DNA from: Plectosphaerella cucumerina | Lineage: Eukaryota > Ascomycota > Sordariomycetes > Glomerellales > Plectosphaerellaceae | NCBI GenBank assembly: GCA_020746995.1 | Contig: JAGPXD010000001.1 | Location: forward strand, 6,572,001 to 6,636,000 | Length of the DNA: 64,000 nucleotides | Direction: 5' to 3' | Part shown: in pieces, positions 43,690 through 54,683 of the stretch | Layout of the letters: each line of letters opens with the position of its first letter | Numbering within the stretch: the first letter of the stretch is position 1 | Notes under the pieces: generated by a model | Told to the model about the DNA's origin: nothing | Database searches by the model: none | What the model saw: only the letters and a program-made list of their open reading frames with translations | Translations under genes and position numbers: made by a program

Positions 43690-44607
43690 ATGTCGCGCGG
43701 GGGCGGTCGCGGAGGTCGTGGTGGGCGACGAGGTGGTGCGCCTGCGCTTCCTTGGGAAGGCGAAGAGACCGACACGAGACCCTCGGACCTGTTCCCCGTA
43801 CGACACCCCTCCATTCTGTTTGTCCAGAGGGCTCAGGGCTAACATGATCATCTGCAGCCGTACAAGGTCCCGACCGCGAAACCTCTGAGCGCGCGCGAGA
43901 ATGCCGCCGTTGACGCCTTCCTCCTCATCCGACTCCAGACGCACGAGTCCCCCCTCCACACGACCCGAAAGCTGGCCCCCATCTCGGTCACTGCGTCTTC
44001 GTCCCAGAAGCACTACGGCCAGGCCCAGCTCAACGCAAAGTACGCTGCCGCCGCAGGCGCATCGCGCACCCGCGCCGCCGTCGATCCGTTCACCGCGGTC
44101 CCGACCTACAGTCAGCGCTTCACACGCCAGGAGCGGACATTACCCGACTTCAGCTCACGCCCTTTCTGTCCCGAGTTCGTCCCCAAGGAGCTGCACGACA
44201 CTTTTGAGGGCGTGGAGGGCGAGCGTGGAGTCGCAAAGGGCAAGCGGAAGCGTATCACTCTTTCAAAGGTCACGGCGGTCCCTACGGCTGAGGATGTGTT
44301 CGGTATCACGCTTAACGGTGACTACGACGAAGAGTGGCCTGAGGGCGAAGAAGACGAGGAGTTTGACGGCCACACCAACAAGAAGAGGACCATGGAGGCC
44401 CTGGCCCGGATAGGCATGGAAGAGGAGACAGCCGAGGGTGGCGTCGACGAAGAGGATCTAGAAGAAGGCCAGGAAGAGGATCAAGATGAGGAGTATGATG
44501 ACGAGGACGCTGGCGACTACAACGCCGAGGAATACTTCGACAATGGCGACGATGGGGACGACGACATGGGCGGTGACGATGACGGCGGCGGCCGGGACGA
44601 ATATTAG
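43690..44607 (+). CDS. RPC31: RNA polymerase III subunit C31 (Rpc7)
   Basis: Subunit of the Pol III-specific C31-C34-C82 initiation subcomplex, nuclear. Exons 43690..43797 and 43858..44607 encode 285 aa. The N-terminus is Gly/Arg-rich (MSRGGGRGGRGGRRGG), then comes the conserved segment LFPPYKVPTAKPLSARE joined across the intron (GTACGA donor, CTGCAG acceptor). A central basic patch (GKRKRITL) precedes a very long acidic C-terminal tail of Asp/Glu repeats, which is the hallmark of this subunit. Converges with NUP49, 497 bp apart. Confidence 0.85.
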
Positions 44608-45104
44608 TCGTCGCTGGTTCTGGCGTGACTTTCTCTTACTTCGAGAAGTCCTCGCGTCGTCCCTAAAACCGCCCATCGTGTCGAGCCGGATTGGACAGGA
44701 CAGCGAAAATCTGCATTCTCGGCGTTTGTAGGTAGTTTGTTGGGACACACCGGAAGGGCGAGCCGCCGGAGGCTCATAGATACCCCCTGCAGGAAAGCAT
44801 TACGATCTGGATGATGGAACCGCGAATGTCCGAGTGACCAACATCGGGGGAAAACAAAACACTTCTGAATCCCTCGATTCGGGTATCTCGACAGCCGCAC
44901 GGCCTGGTTTGGTTCTATCTCTCAACAAAAAGCCCGAGGCTTTGCCCCCTCACATCCGCCGCAGTGCTTTCTTTTTTTCACCCTGCCCCCCAGAAGTGAT
45001 GTCCCGGCCGGGAGCCGCAAAACGCCCAACGCCGCCGTCTCCAACCGATATAGCCAAACTGCGACGGGTGCCCGAGGCTGCAGGCCTGATAGCCCATCTG
45101 ACAC
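44608..45104. other. Convergent intergenic region
   Basis: These are the 3' flanks of RPC31 and NUP49. No gene or clear structure was seen. Confidence 0.45.
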
Positions 45105-46569
45105 CTACTTGCGAGAAGAGGGCAGCGGCCGCAACTGGATCTCGGTGAGCTTCTCGCGCGTCTCGATGATGACGCCCGCGGCCCGGACGATCTCGTCGCC
45201 CAGGGCCTTGGTCACGTCGAGCAGCTCGACGGCGTAGCCAAAGGCGGGGAACTGCGGTGCGCCGTCGCGCAGGGCGCGCATGCGCTCGTACAGGCCGTTC
45301 TCGACGCCAGGCATGTGCTGCTCCATCTCGCGGATCTTCTGGACCTGGAAGCGATGCAACTCGTCGAGACGGCCGGCCTCCTTGGAGAAGAGCGTGATGC
45401 AATCCTCCAGATCCGGGTCACCCTCGTCGCGCTCTGGCGTCTTCTCGGCTGGCTTGCTGGCGGTGAGCCACGTCGTGTGGTAGTGCGCCGGGAGCTTGAG
45501 CTGCTCAGCGCCCTTGAAAGCGGCCTTTGCGATGTCGGCATCCGACTTGACGAGGTCTTTAAGGTTGGCGACGACCTTGACGTCGTCCTCGAGCGTTGTC
45601 TTGACGCCGTCAAACTTGCGCTGGAGCCAGTTGACGTCGTGTGTGAGCCGCTCGAGGTCTCCCGTGTGGCCGGCGCGGAACTGCGCGATCTGATCTGCGT
45701 GGCCCTTGAACGTCTGGATGATGTTGTCGCACTGCTCCACCTGCTTCTGCAGCTCTGGCGTGAGGTCGCTGAACTTTGTCGTGCCCTTGACGTTGGCGAG
45801 GTCGATCCGCACGCCGGGGACGGTCTGCTGATTTGTCGACTGGCCCATCGTCAGGCCTGCTTGCTGGGTGGATTGGCCGCTGCGGGAATGGTCAGTCGGG
45901 GCTTTCACGAAGCAAGTCAATCAACGTACAATAGGCCGCCGCTGGGCTGCTGCTGCTGCTGTTGCTGCTGCTGAGCCTGACTTTGGCCGAACAGGCCGCC
46001 GGTGTTTTGTGTCTGCTGTCCACCAAACAGGCCGCCGCTCTGCTGCTGCTGAGGTTGCTGCTGCTGTTGCTGCCCGCCGCCAAACAGGCCACCGCTCTGC
46101 TGCTGCTGCTGCGGCTGTTGTTGCTGGCCACCGCCGAACAGGCCGCCGCTTTGTTGTTGTTGCGCAGGCTGGGTCTGTGTATTGCCACCTCCGAACAGGC
46201 CGCCGCTCTGTTGTTGCTGGGGCTGAGCTGGTGTGCTGCCGAAGAGTCCTCCCGCAGGCTTCGACTGCGTGTTTCCGAAGAGCCCGCCACCTGTTGTCGT
46301 TGTCGAGCCTCCAAACAACCCGCCGCTTTGTTGCTGCTGCTGGTTCTGTTGCTGATTCTGTCCGCCGAACAGACCTCCCGATTGCTGGGGCTGCTGCTGT
46401 GTGTTGCTGGAGCCGAACAAGCCTCCTGATTGCGCTGGCTGGGTGGCTCTGTGAAGAATGGTGTGTCAGCTTTATCTTTCACCATGGGCATTCGCAGCTC
46501 GTCGTACCCAGAGTTTGCGGATGCCGTGTTGATGCTGAGGCCGAGGCCTCCCCCGGCGGGTTTGAACAT
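45105..46569 (-). CDS. NUP49: GLFG nucleoporin Nup49 (NSP49)
   Basis: FG nucleoporin of the central-channel Nsp1-Nup57-Nup49 complex, the fungal counterpart of Nup58. Exons 46569..46508, 46448..45930 and 45879..45105 encode 451 aa (yeast: 472). The N-terminal ~190 residues hold 11 GLFG repeats with polyGln spacers, forming the cohesive channel barrier. The last GLFG is assembled across the second intron, which confirms its position. The C-terminal ~260 residues are coiled-coil (DLTPELQKQVEQCDNIIQTF, DLERLTHDVNWLQRKFDGV) and anchor it in the trimer. The first donor is GTACGA; a longer unspliced N-terminus would leave the repeat frame. The CAG/CTG-rich DNA is prone to slippage. Divergent from FIP1. 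Confidence 0.85.
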
Positions 46570-46939
46570 ATTGTCTAAGGCGCTTGTCGATCGGTTTCGG
46601 TTGTGCGAGAAGGAAGTTGGAGTCGCAAGTTGAAGCCGCAGGTATCGGAGGCAAGGCTTGTACAGAGTACTGCGCGTAGGCGAACGAATCGACAGAATTA
46701 TGTGCAAGAGGGCTGGTAAGGAAGATCTTCAGGCGCGTTTGTTGCAAAGAAACCGCGAGCTCCAACGACTAGCTCGAAACACGTTGGTGATTGGCTCATC
46801 GACCGATCAGCCCCACTCTCAGTCGTCGGTGGATTCTCGGCTCATCGCGACTCTGGAGCTTGCACCCAGCATTAACGTCAAGCTCGAAACCTCTCGGCTG
46901 CTTCCTTCAACAACAGCTCTAATCGCCCGCAAAGTCACA
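46570..46939. promoter_or_regulatory. Bidirectional promoter NUP49 / FIP1
   Basis: Only 370 bp separate the divergent start codons at 46569 and 46940, so core promoters and leaders of both must share it. No TATA box was seen on either strand. Confidence 0.55.
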
Positions 46940-48134
46940 ATGGATATCGACGACGACGAAGATTTCTACGCGCCCGAGCCTGGAACGGTCACCGAGGCCA
47001 AGCCCGCCGGTTCGGACAAGGCGGCGACACCCCCGACCACAGCGGCGCCCGCGCCCACGACAGAATCAAAGGCCGACGACAAGGCGGAGCTCGAAGAGGG
47101 CGAGGAAGAGGATGACGATGGCGCGATGGACGAGGACGATGATGAGGACTCGGTACGAAGTCTTGATTCGCTCGAATCGTATTGCGCCGAGCTGACCTTG
47201 GGGTACCAGGACATCGACATCATCACTGAACGGAAAGATGGCACAAAGGCGGCTCCTCCCACGTATGTCTCCACGCTCTTCACGGGGCACGTCGCCCAGC
47301 TGACCTCCCCAGACAATCGCGTTACAGCGATATCCGGAACATCCCCCAAAGATCCACCTCGAACGATGTCGCGGTAAAGCCAGCGCCGTCGGCAAGCAAA
47401 TCCCCAACAACCAAGGCCGAGACGCCGTCAGCACCTCTTGCCGTCCCCAGCGCCGACCGAGCGGCCGCCGCTGCCTCAAGCTCCAAGATCGATGTTAACG
47501 GCATCCCGACGTATGAGCCTGCGGGGAAGCGCATCACAGCTGTCAACATTGACGAAGGTTCGTGCTCCCCACGCTCCCCCTGAATGTTTCACCGCTGACT
47601 TCTCCAGACCTCGCAGAGAACGACAAGCCATGGCGCCGGCCTGGAACCGACATCAGCGACTACTTCAACTACGGCTTCGACGAATTTACATGGGCGCTGT
47701 ACGCCGCGAAACAGGAGCAGATCCGCGGCGAGTTCAACGCCGACTCCATGATGGGCGGCAAGAAGATGATGGAGGACTTTGGCATGATGATGATGGGAAG
47801 CATGAACATGCCCGGTGGTGCCCCCGCCGGCCCGAGCCAGGGCGCCATGCCCGGGATGGACGGCATGAACCCCGACATGCAGCAGATGATGCAGGCCATG
47901 ATGCAGTCTGGCATGGACCCGAGCCAGATGGACCCGTCGGCCATGTCGGCCATGTTCGCCGGCATGCAGGGCCAAGGCGGCCAGGGCGGTCAGGGCCAGA
48001 ACTTCGGTGGACAGGGCGGCTTTGGTGGCAACCAGGGCGGCTTCGGAGGATACGACCAGCAGGGCATGGGCGGCGGCGGTGGCGGTGGCCGCGGAGGTTT
48101 CGGAGGGCGAGGACGCGGTGGCCGGAGATGGTGA
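46940..48134 (+). CDS. FIP1: Pre-mRNA polyadenylation factor Fip1
   Basis: Subunit of the cleavage and polyadenylation factor that tethers poly(A) polymerase. Exons 46940..47152, 47210..47262, 47328..47557 and 47608..48134 encode 340 aa. The N-terminal region is acidic (MDIDDDEDFY and a Glu/Asp tract) and matches the poly(A)-polymerase-binding part of Fip1. The conserved Fip1 motif follows as DLAENDKPWRRPGTDISDYF and YGFDEFTWALYAAKQE. The C-terminal third is Met/Gln/Pro-rich, then Gly-rich and ends in RGG boxes (RGRGGRRW). The 53-nt second exon has an excellent GTATGT donor and yields PPTDIRNIPQRS. All junctions keep phase. Confidence 0.9.
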
Positions 48135-48445
48135 GATTTGCCGGCTTTCCACATCTCTCGTGTTATTTCTGGGTATGGACAGTGGTGGCGGCGTTCAGGT
48201 ATTCTTTGTAACCGGTGGGACGTCGGTGGTCGAAGACAAAAGTCTACGGGCCTCGAGGTGAGCCGACGAGGAATGTATGACCAAGGATACCCACACATTG
48301 CTGATGAAAACTTGCCGCAGTGGCAGTTGAAAGGGGCTATGACTACAGCGAGAATCTTCGTCCGATTTCAAGCATCTAACAGGACAGACCAAATGGCGCC
48401 CAGAACTTCCTGATTCCACGAGTCTACTACCACCAACCACAATGC
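48135..48445. other. Convergent intergenic region
   Basis: This 311-bp region holds the 3' flanks of FIP1 and the rhodopsin-domain gene. Nothing recognised. Confidence 0.45.
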
Positions 48446-50036
48446 TCATTTGCTCTGATGGTACTCGACAGTGACCGTTTTTGTCCTGATGATCTTCCCA
48501 ACTTCCTTTCCGCCCTCCTTGACAATAGCCCTCTCCGACCCGTCATCCGCCCAGACGCGGTCCTCGTGGCCTTCCTCGACCCCACTGGACGAGTACCGCG
48601 ACATGACGATGCACTCGTTCCGGCCGCCCTGTTGCGACGCATCGTCCGCAAAGTCGAACTGCGAATACTGATTGCGATGCTTCTTCCCGACCCCGGAGGC
48701 CGTCACCGACCCGATTGTGCGGAGGGCCGAGGGAGGCGCGGTGCCTGCGCCGGTGGCGCCCTTGGAGCTTCGGCCGTAGATGCTTTCGCCGACGAGCTTG
48801 GGGGCGACGTGTTTGAGGAACTTTCGGAGGGTGGGAAGGGACGCGCATATGATGAAGAGGTTTGCTTCGACGATGCTGTTGTAGGGAAGTGTCAATGGGT
48901 GCCAAGTGGTTCAGGGGCTCAGGGGAGACTCACATCCAGACTGAAGCCCAGGAGATGACCCAAGTTTGATCAGCGCTGGTAAGCATCTGGGGAAGAATGG
49001 AGACTCGGATGATTGAGGTTACGATCGTACTGACGAAATGTTAGCTGGGGATACCTCAAGACCGTCAGGGACCCTACATGGATCCGAGGAGGAAGATTAG
49101 CAGCAGCCCGAGCTTCTGCCTCCGAGGAACCTGCAACTTCACGACAATCGGAAGCGGCAGACAGAACAGGACGATATCCGACATGATGTTGACAACAGCC
49201 GTCGCAATGTACAACGATGGTCGATTGATGCAGGTGCCCGTCTGGTTGGTAATGTCGAAGCTCATGGCGATAGGGGTGCACGCGAAGATCAGCGCGAAGA
49301 ATATCCCGATGGTGTACCCCGCGATGAAGAGGAGCGAAGCCCACGTCGCAAGTCGGAACCACCTCTGCGGCGACAGTCGGAAGTAGAAGATAACCAGGGA
49401 GATCTTGGCAAAGCTGCCTCCAACGATGTAGATGGCCGCTGCGAGGTACACGTCCTGGGACTTTGGTCAGTCCTGCAGACAAAAGGTCCGATCGCCTTCA
49501 CTGCAATTGAGGTGGATACGCACCATGAGGAAGATGTTGAACGTCGTGGCATCAGTTTCCCAGCCATGGACTCCGCCGGCGCCAGAGGCGAACATGTCTG
49601 CAGCGGAAAAGGTGAGTCAGGGTTCGGAATAACTTCGATGGGCTGATGGACTCGGTACTTACGAACACAAAGGCCGACGGTTAGGAACGAGATCAACTGG
49701 ATTTTGGCATCAGTATGAGACCACAGGGCTTTCGAACAAGCACGACTTCACGTACCCAGGCGAGCACGAGAAACACTATCCACGCCTGTCAGTCAATGCT
49801 AATTCTGGATGTCAGGGACAGGAGAACTCACCGTCATCCATCTGGAACTTCCCAATAAGGAAGATCTTCGTGTAAAGCCTCTGAGCCATCATCAGAACCG
49901 TCAGAATGCCGCCCACACCCGCAATCCAGTAGGCATGCGGCACCGCCTGTCGCTGAGGGTTGTCAAAGTCGACGACATAGCCTTCCGGAGCTGGCAGGAC
50001 GCCGACTCGCTCGACGGCGCGCGCAAGAAGAGACAT
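48446..50036 (-). CDS. Rhodopsin-domain / PTH11-like integral membrane protein
   Basis: Seven-helix fungal membrane protein of the rhodopsin-domain (PTH11-like) family, thought to act in surface sensing; ligand unknown. Seven exons, 50036..49832, 49775..49756, 49696..49663, 49597..49524, 49454..49078, 49029..48934 and 48875..48446, encode 411 aa. Exons 2 and 3 are only 20 and 34 nt but keep phase (MDDVFLVLAW, then LISFLTVGL). Family features are YWIAGVGGILTVLMMAQRLYT, VHGWETDATTFNIFLMDVYL, FYFRLSP and PSLYIATAVVNIMSDIVLFCLPLP. The C-terminal ~140 residues are a Ser/Gly-rich cytosolic tail. No extracellular CFEM domain at the N-terminus, so it is the short subtype. Confidence 0.85.
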
Positions 50037-51329
50037 TGTCTCGAGAAAGAAGTCGTCTTTGTCGCCGTTGAATAATACAGACAAGGTGAAGAAAATCAAA
50101 CTCCCTCGAGGCTCAGGGAGCTCTCGACCTTTCTCCTTGGGTATTATACAGCCGACGGCACAACACCACACGGCACACACAACCCAGATCCCTGAACGTT
50201 CCCTCCTCTAGTCGTTGACACCCCAGGCATCCGTCGCATGGCCCCCACAGGAAGGTACTTTCACATTCCCTCCGGGTACTCGTCGAGCCCCTATCGTCCG
50301 CATGGGTTGCTGTAGCCTCGTGCTCTTCTTGTCCTGCTGCAGCACTTCTGCAGGCTTACCCCTGCCCTGCAGATTTTCTCCTTCGCTTGGATGAAGAGAT
50401 TGTCGGGTCTGTTCCCTGAAAGCACGCAGTCCCAATGACCCGGGACAAGGACTGCGGATGTGTGGCAACGACAATGACCTTGAGCCCTGGGGGCTTTACG
50501 ACGCGGCCCGAGGAGACGCACGTTCCGGTGGCCTGATTTGCTCATGCACCTCATCCTTGGCCTTGAGGCTATCACTGCAGTTGTTGGATCCTGGGGCTAG
50601 CCCCCGAGTTACCCCTGGGATCTGAGCCGTTACCCCGACAGGGCTCGCCTTTTCCGAAATGTTACCCTACGGGTATGAGCCGCATCTTCGTCAAGTCTGG
50701 TTCCGGTTCATGCAAGTCTAGAGAGTTCTGGAATCTGTTTCCGCATCTGTGAACCTTCGTAAGTTCTTCGATGCCTTCCCCTTCCAGAAGCTCAAATGCC
50801 GCTGAAGAAAAAATGCGAGCCCCTCCCCCGGACCATGGCCCTCGGTCTTTCTGCAGGTGACTGCGCGGCACATGCACGAGGAGATGACCACGTCGTATCC
50901 AAGCGCCAATCGCCAACAACCCAGACCGGGGTTCTGCAGCACTCGCGCTGGAGCCGAGCCCCGGCCTACAGGGGTCGATGGCTTGCCCGGCTCCCTTCCG
51001 CGGGCCCTTCTAGGCCGCGCACGCACTTGCAGAACCCCGGCCGGGGGTGGACTTCTCCAGGAACAGCAACTGATGCCCGCGTTCGCAGCAAAGCCGCGGC
51101 ATGCACCAAGGGGCAGTAGTCAACAAGGTGGGTGTCATTATTTCCGCGCACACGGCTCGGTGATATATGACACGGGGGCGCGCTCTTGGGAGATGGTGTC
51201 TTGACTCTTGCTGATCCAAGGTCGTCATCGAGGAATCGTCGGACCCTTCTTCACACTCACACTCTTTTCTCTCGCCTTTGCTTCCTTTCCCGGGACTCTT
51301 CGACCGCCGTCACTCTTTCAGTTCCCGAC
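50037..51329. other. Divergent intergenic region
   Basis: This 1.3-kb region lies between the rhodopsin-domain gene (minus) and the FAD oxidase (plus). A TATATA-like sequence at about 51164 may serve the oxidase. No accepted gene. Confidence 0.45.
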
Positions 51330-53004
51330 ATGAAGCAAAACAGCCTTATCCTCGGCGCCGCTGCTGGTCTCGCCACCGCTTCTCCCTGCATCCCGAAATG
51401 CGTTCGTCCTCTCTCGTTGTTGCTTGTCCGCCTCGTCTGACTCATTCCTCTGCAGTGCGCCGCTCTGGCTAAGGCTTCCGGCCTTGAAGGCAAGGTCTAC
51501 CTGCCCAAGACTGAGGCCTATTCCGAGCGTCTTGAGTCATACTGGTCCTCCAGCGCCGCTCTGGAGCCTTGGTGCATGGTACAGCCCTCGACGGCTGAGG
51601 ATGTCTCCATCACCATCAAGACACTCGTCGCGGGCGAGTGTCCCTTTGGTATCCGCGGTGGTGGCCACGGCGCTCACGCGCTTTCCAACGGCGTCAAGGA
51701 TGGCATCACCATTGACTTCGGTATGTTCCCCAGACATTCTTCGCATCTAACTTCCCACTGACTTGCCAGGAAACATGAACGGCACCACCTGGAACCCCGA
51801 GACCAAGCTGGCCTCCGTCCAGCCCGGCGGCCACTGGCAGACCGTCTACGACGAGCTGGCCCCTCACGGCGTCACTGTCGCAGGAGGCCGCGCCGGAACT
51901 GTTGGCACAGGAGGCTTCGTGAGTGGCGGTGGCAACTCGTTCTACTCGGCCTCGCACGGCATGGCCTGCGACACTGTCGCCAACTTCCAGGTCGTCCTCG
52001 CCGATGGCTCCATCGTCAACGCCAATGCCACCAGCAACCCCGACCTTTGGCAAGCCCTCAAGGGCGGCAGCGGCAACCTGGGCCTCGTGACCAGCTTCGA
52101 TATGTACCCCATCGACTACGCAGACCCGACCAACCCCGTCGTCTGGGGTGGCAACCTGTTCTACGATCTCGCCTCCGGCCCGGCCGTCATCGACGCCCTG
52201 GTGGACTTCACGGACAACGTCTACAAGGATGAGAACAGCTCCTCCATTGTCTACTGGGCTTACCTCCCTGCCATCCTCGGCGGCACCATCCTCAACGCGG
52301 CCATTGAGAACACCCTCGCTACGGTCAAGCCTGCGGCCTTTGACGGATACTATGCCGTCGAGGGTATCACCGCCGACCAGACCAAGGTCGATACCCTTTC
52401 CAACGTGGCCAACGAGCTTGGTTCTGGCCAGCCTCCGGGTTTCTAGTGAGCTTCCAAAGTCCTCATCGTGGTTCCTCCCCGCTAACCCTGTGCTCCCAGC
52501 AACGCCTGGTTCACCACCTCCTTCAAGAACGACGCCCGCCCCATGAACTACGCCGTCGAGAAGTTCACCGAGCTCAACGCCGCCCTCGAGAAGGTCGCGC
52601 CCTCGGGCGAGACGGCCCTCAACACGCTCTGCATGTTCCAGCCCATCACAAAGTCCATCGTCGAGAAGGGCGTCGCCAATGGCGGCAACGTCATGGGTCT
52701 TGAGAAGTTTGTCGAGGACGGCAACGGTATCATGTTCCTCGTCACACTCGCCGTCAACAGCGCCGAGGCCGAAGAGCGCGCCAGGCCCCTGGTCGCCGCC
52801 TACCTCAAGGACATTGACGAGTACGCTGAGTCGCTGGACCTGGCCTGGAAATGGAACTACCTCAACTACGCCCACTTGTCTCAAGAGGTTATCTCGACCT
52901 TTGGCGATGAGGCTGTCAAGAAGCTGCAGGACGCCTCGGCAAAGTATGACCCTGAGGGTGTCTTCCAGAAGCTGCGCGTCTCGGGCTTTAAGATCCCCGA
53001 GTAG
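51330..53004 (+). CDS. Secreted FAD-linked oxidase, berberine-bridge type
   Basis: Flavoprotein oxidase of the vanillyl-alcohol-oxidase/berberine-bridge superfamily, oxidising sugars or secondary metabolites. Exons 51330..51401, 51456..51720, 51770..52445 and 52500..53004 encode 505 aa. A secretory signal is likely at residues 1-18. The FAD-binding PP-loop has RGGGHGAHALSN, where His95 is the expected covalent FAD site. The second covalent site (Cys in GxCxxVGxGG) reads GRAGTVGTGG, so only one flavin bond is likely. The C-terminal BBE domain is present (WNYLNYAHLS, KYDPEGVFQKL). All three introns keep phase. Neighbours (RTA1-type protein, Zn2Cys6 regulator) allow a small secondary-metabolic or carbohydrate-oxidising group, unproven. 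Confidence 0.9.
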
Positions 53005-53550
53005 ACCTACACGGTATGAATAAACGGCTAGAGAATAGATCACCATTACAAGCTTTGGAATTCGGTGAAGAAGTCCGACCGACGTGAAGTGGTCTCACAT
53101 TGGACCTTGATACCGCCATTCCGCTGAAAGCATCTTGCCTGCTGCCTGGATTGTGGCTGAGCTGAGAGATGTGGCCACAGTTTACGAGTCGTGCATGCTC
53201 GGATCTGCCTCCGAGAATTGACACCGGCGATCCCTGCTAGCGTTGATGGAGATGCCCCTTGATGCCGCGATACTTCCCAAAGCGGAAATGTGCGAGGTGC
53301 GAAATGCGAAGTGCGAGATGCGAGACTGAAAGCTGTGGCACTCGATCGGAGTGAGCACGGCGAAGGGCTACAGGTTCAAGGAAACGCGCTGGGTATAAAG
53401 CTCATCACACCTCATGGGATGTTGAATACCAGAAGGTTCAATCAGAACCGCAGCGACCTCACATCACCGACCGCAAGTCCAACATCCCAACACCTCAGTT
53501 GTCATATCGAACTCGAAGCGTCTTTGAGTTTTGGAACCTCAATCGTCGCC
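53005..53550. other. Intergenic, RTA1-like gene promoter
   Basis: This 546-bp region contains the TATA box listed separately and a short purine/GCGA-rich near-repeat at about 53287-53325 (GCGAGGTGCGAAATGCGAAGT). Confidence 0.45.
53394..53400 (+). promoter_or_regulatory. TATA box of RTA1-like gene
   Basis: TATAAAG lies 151 bp upstream of the start codon at 53551, on the right strand and within usual range. Confidence 0.45.
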
Positions 53551-54454
53551 ATGGATGAGCATCGCAATCCCTACAAGTACACGCCTTCTGGCGCCGCAGC
53601 AATGATCTTCCTATGCTGCTTCGCAATTTTCACTCTGGGGCACATCTTCATCATTGTCCACCGACGTGTCTGGTACTTTACCCCCGTCGCCATCGGCGGC
53701 ATACGTCAGTCCTCACCCACGAGCCCATCATGATCTAATAGGAACCAAACTTCTGACACCTGGCGCAGTCGAGGTCGTGGGCTATGCGGGTCGCTTCCTC
53801 GGAAACTCTGATCCTTCCGCCCTTGGGCCCTTCATCATGCAGACGCTCTGTTTACTCGTCTCACCCACTCTCTTTGCCGCTTCAATCTACATGGTTCTCG
53901 GCCGCCTCAACACCATGCTGCACGCTGAACCCCTTTCTCCCGTCCGCCCGAGGTGGTTGACCAAGATCTTCGTCGGTGGTGACATCGTCTCGTTCGTCGT
54001 CCAGCTCGCCGGCGCGGGCATGCTGTCGAGCGCCTCCAACTTCTCGCTCGGAAAGACCATCATCCTGGTAGGTCTGGTTGTACAGATTCTCTTCTTCGGC
54101 CTCTTCGTCGTTGCAGGGGGAGTCTTCCACGTCAGACTACTCAAGAACCCGACGCCCGTGTCTCTCCGACTTGACTCGGGTCCATCTGCCAGCTGGATCA
54201 GAGGACCGAGCAACTGGCGGGGTGTGCTGTACACACTGTACGCTGTCAGCCTTCTCATCTTCGTCAGGTCTCTGTTCAGGCTGATCGAGTACACGGGTGG
54301 CAGTGACGGACCTCTCCTGACTCAAGAGGTCTGGCTGTACATTTTCGACTCCGTCCTGATGTTGGGCGTGATGGTCATCTTGATCCTGCAGCACCCGAAC
54401 AACTTCATCTCCAACCGAGCTTCGAAGCATCTTTCCGGTGAAGAGCTTCTTTAA
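53551..54454 (+). CDS. RTA1-family lipid-translocating membrane protein
   Basis: Seven-helix membrane protein of the RTA1/RTM1/RSB1 family, linked to sphingoid-base export and resistance to toxic lipids or aminocholesterol. Exons 53551..53704 and 53769..54454 encode 279 aa. The short N-terminus NPYKYTPSGAAAMIFL is typical, as are LEVVGYAGRFLGN (spliced across the GTCAGT intron), LLVSPTLFAASIYMVLGR, FVGGDIVSFVVQLAGAGM, VRSLFRLIEYTGG and DSVLMLGVMVILILQHP. No signal peptide is needed. It converges with a Zn2Cys6 regulator (229 bp), and the FAD oxidase is the tandem neighbour upstream. Confidence 0.92.
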
Positions 54455-54683
54455 GGCCATCAAGAGATCATCTCACGGACAGTAATTGCGGACACGCCGC
54501 CTTAGAGCGTAGACTCGGACAGCAATCGACTTGTCAGGCCCAAGGGAAAGTCAACATGTTCTTCTCAGCAGCAGGGTCATTCTGTCACAATTTTCTGCAG
54601 TCCCACCTATCACATGTATCTCATGTATCTCATTTGTCTCTTTGTTTTGTTCATAGAAATGGGATATAGACTGTTTACTCCTT

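Noticed and set aside
46449..46482. A 34-nt first intron in NUP49 (GTGAAA donor)
   Set aside because: Too short and gives the wrong frame for the GLFG repeats; the 59-nt intron with donor GTACGA fits phase and family.
51706..53046. 446-codon minus-strand frame over the FAD oxidase
   Set aside because: Shadow of the GC-rich third positions of the oxidase exons; it spans introns of the real gene and has no family features.
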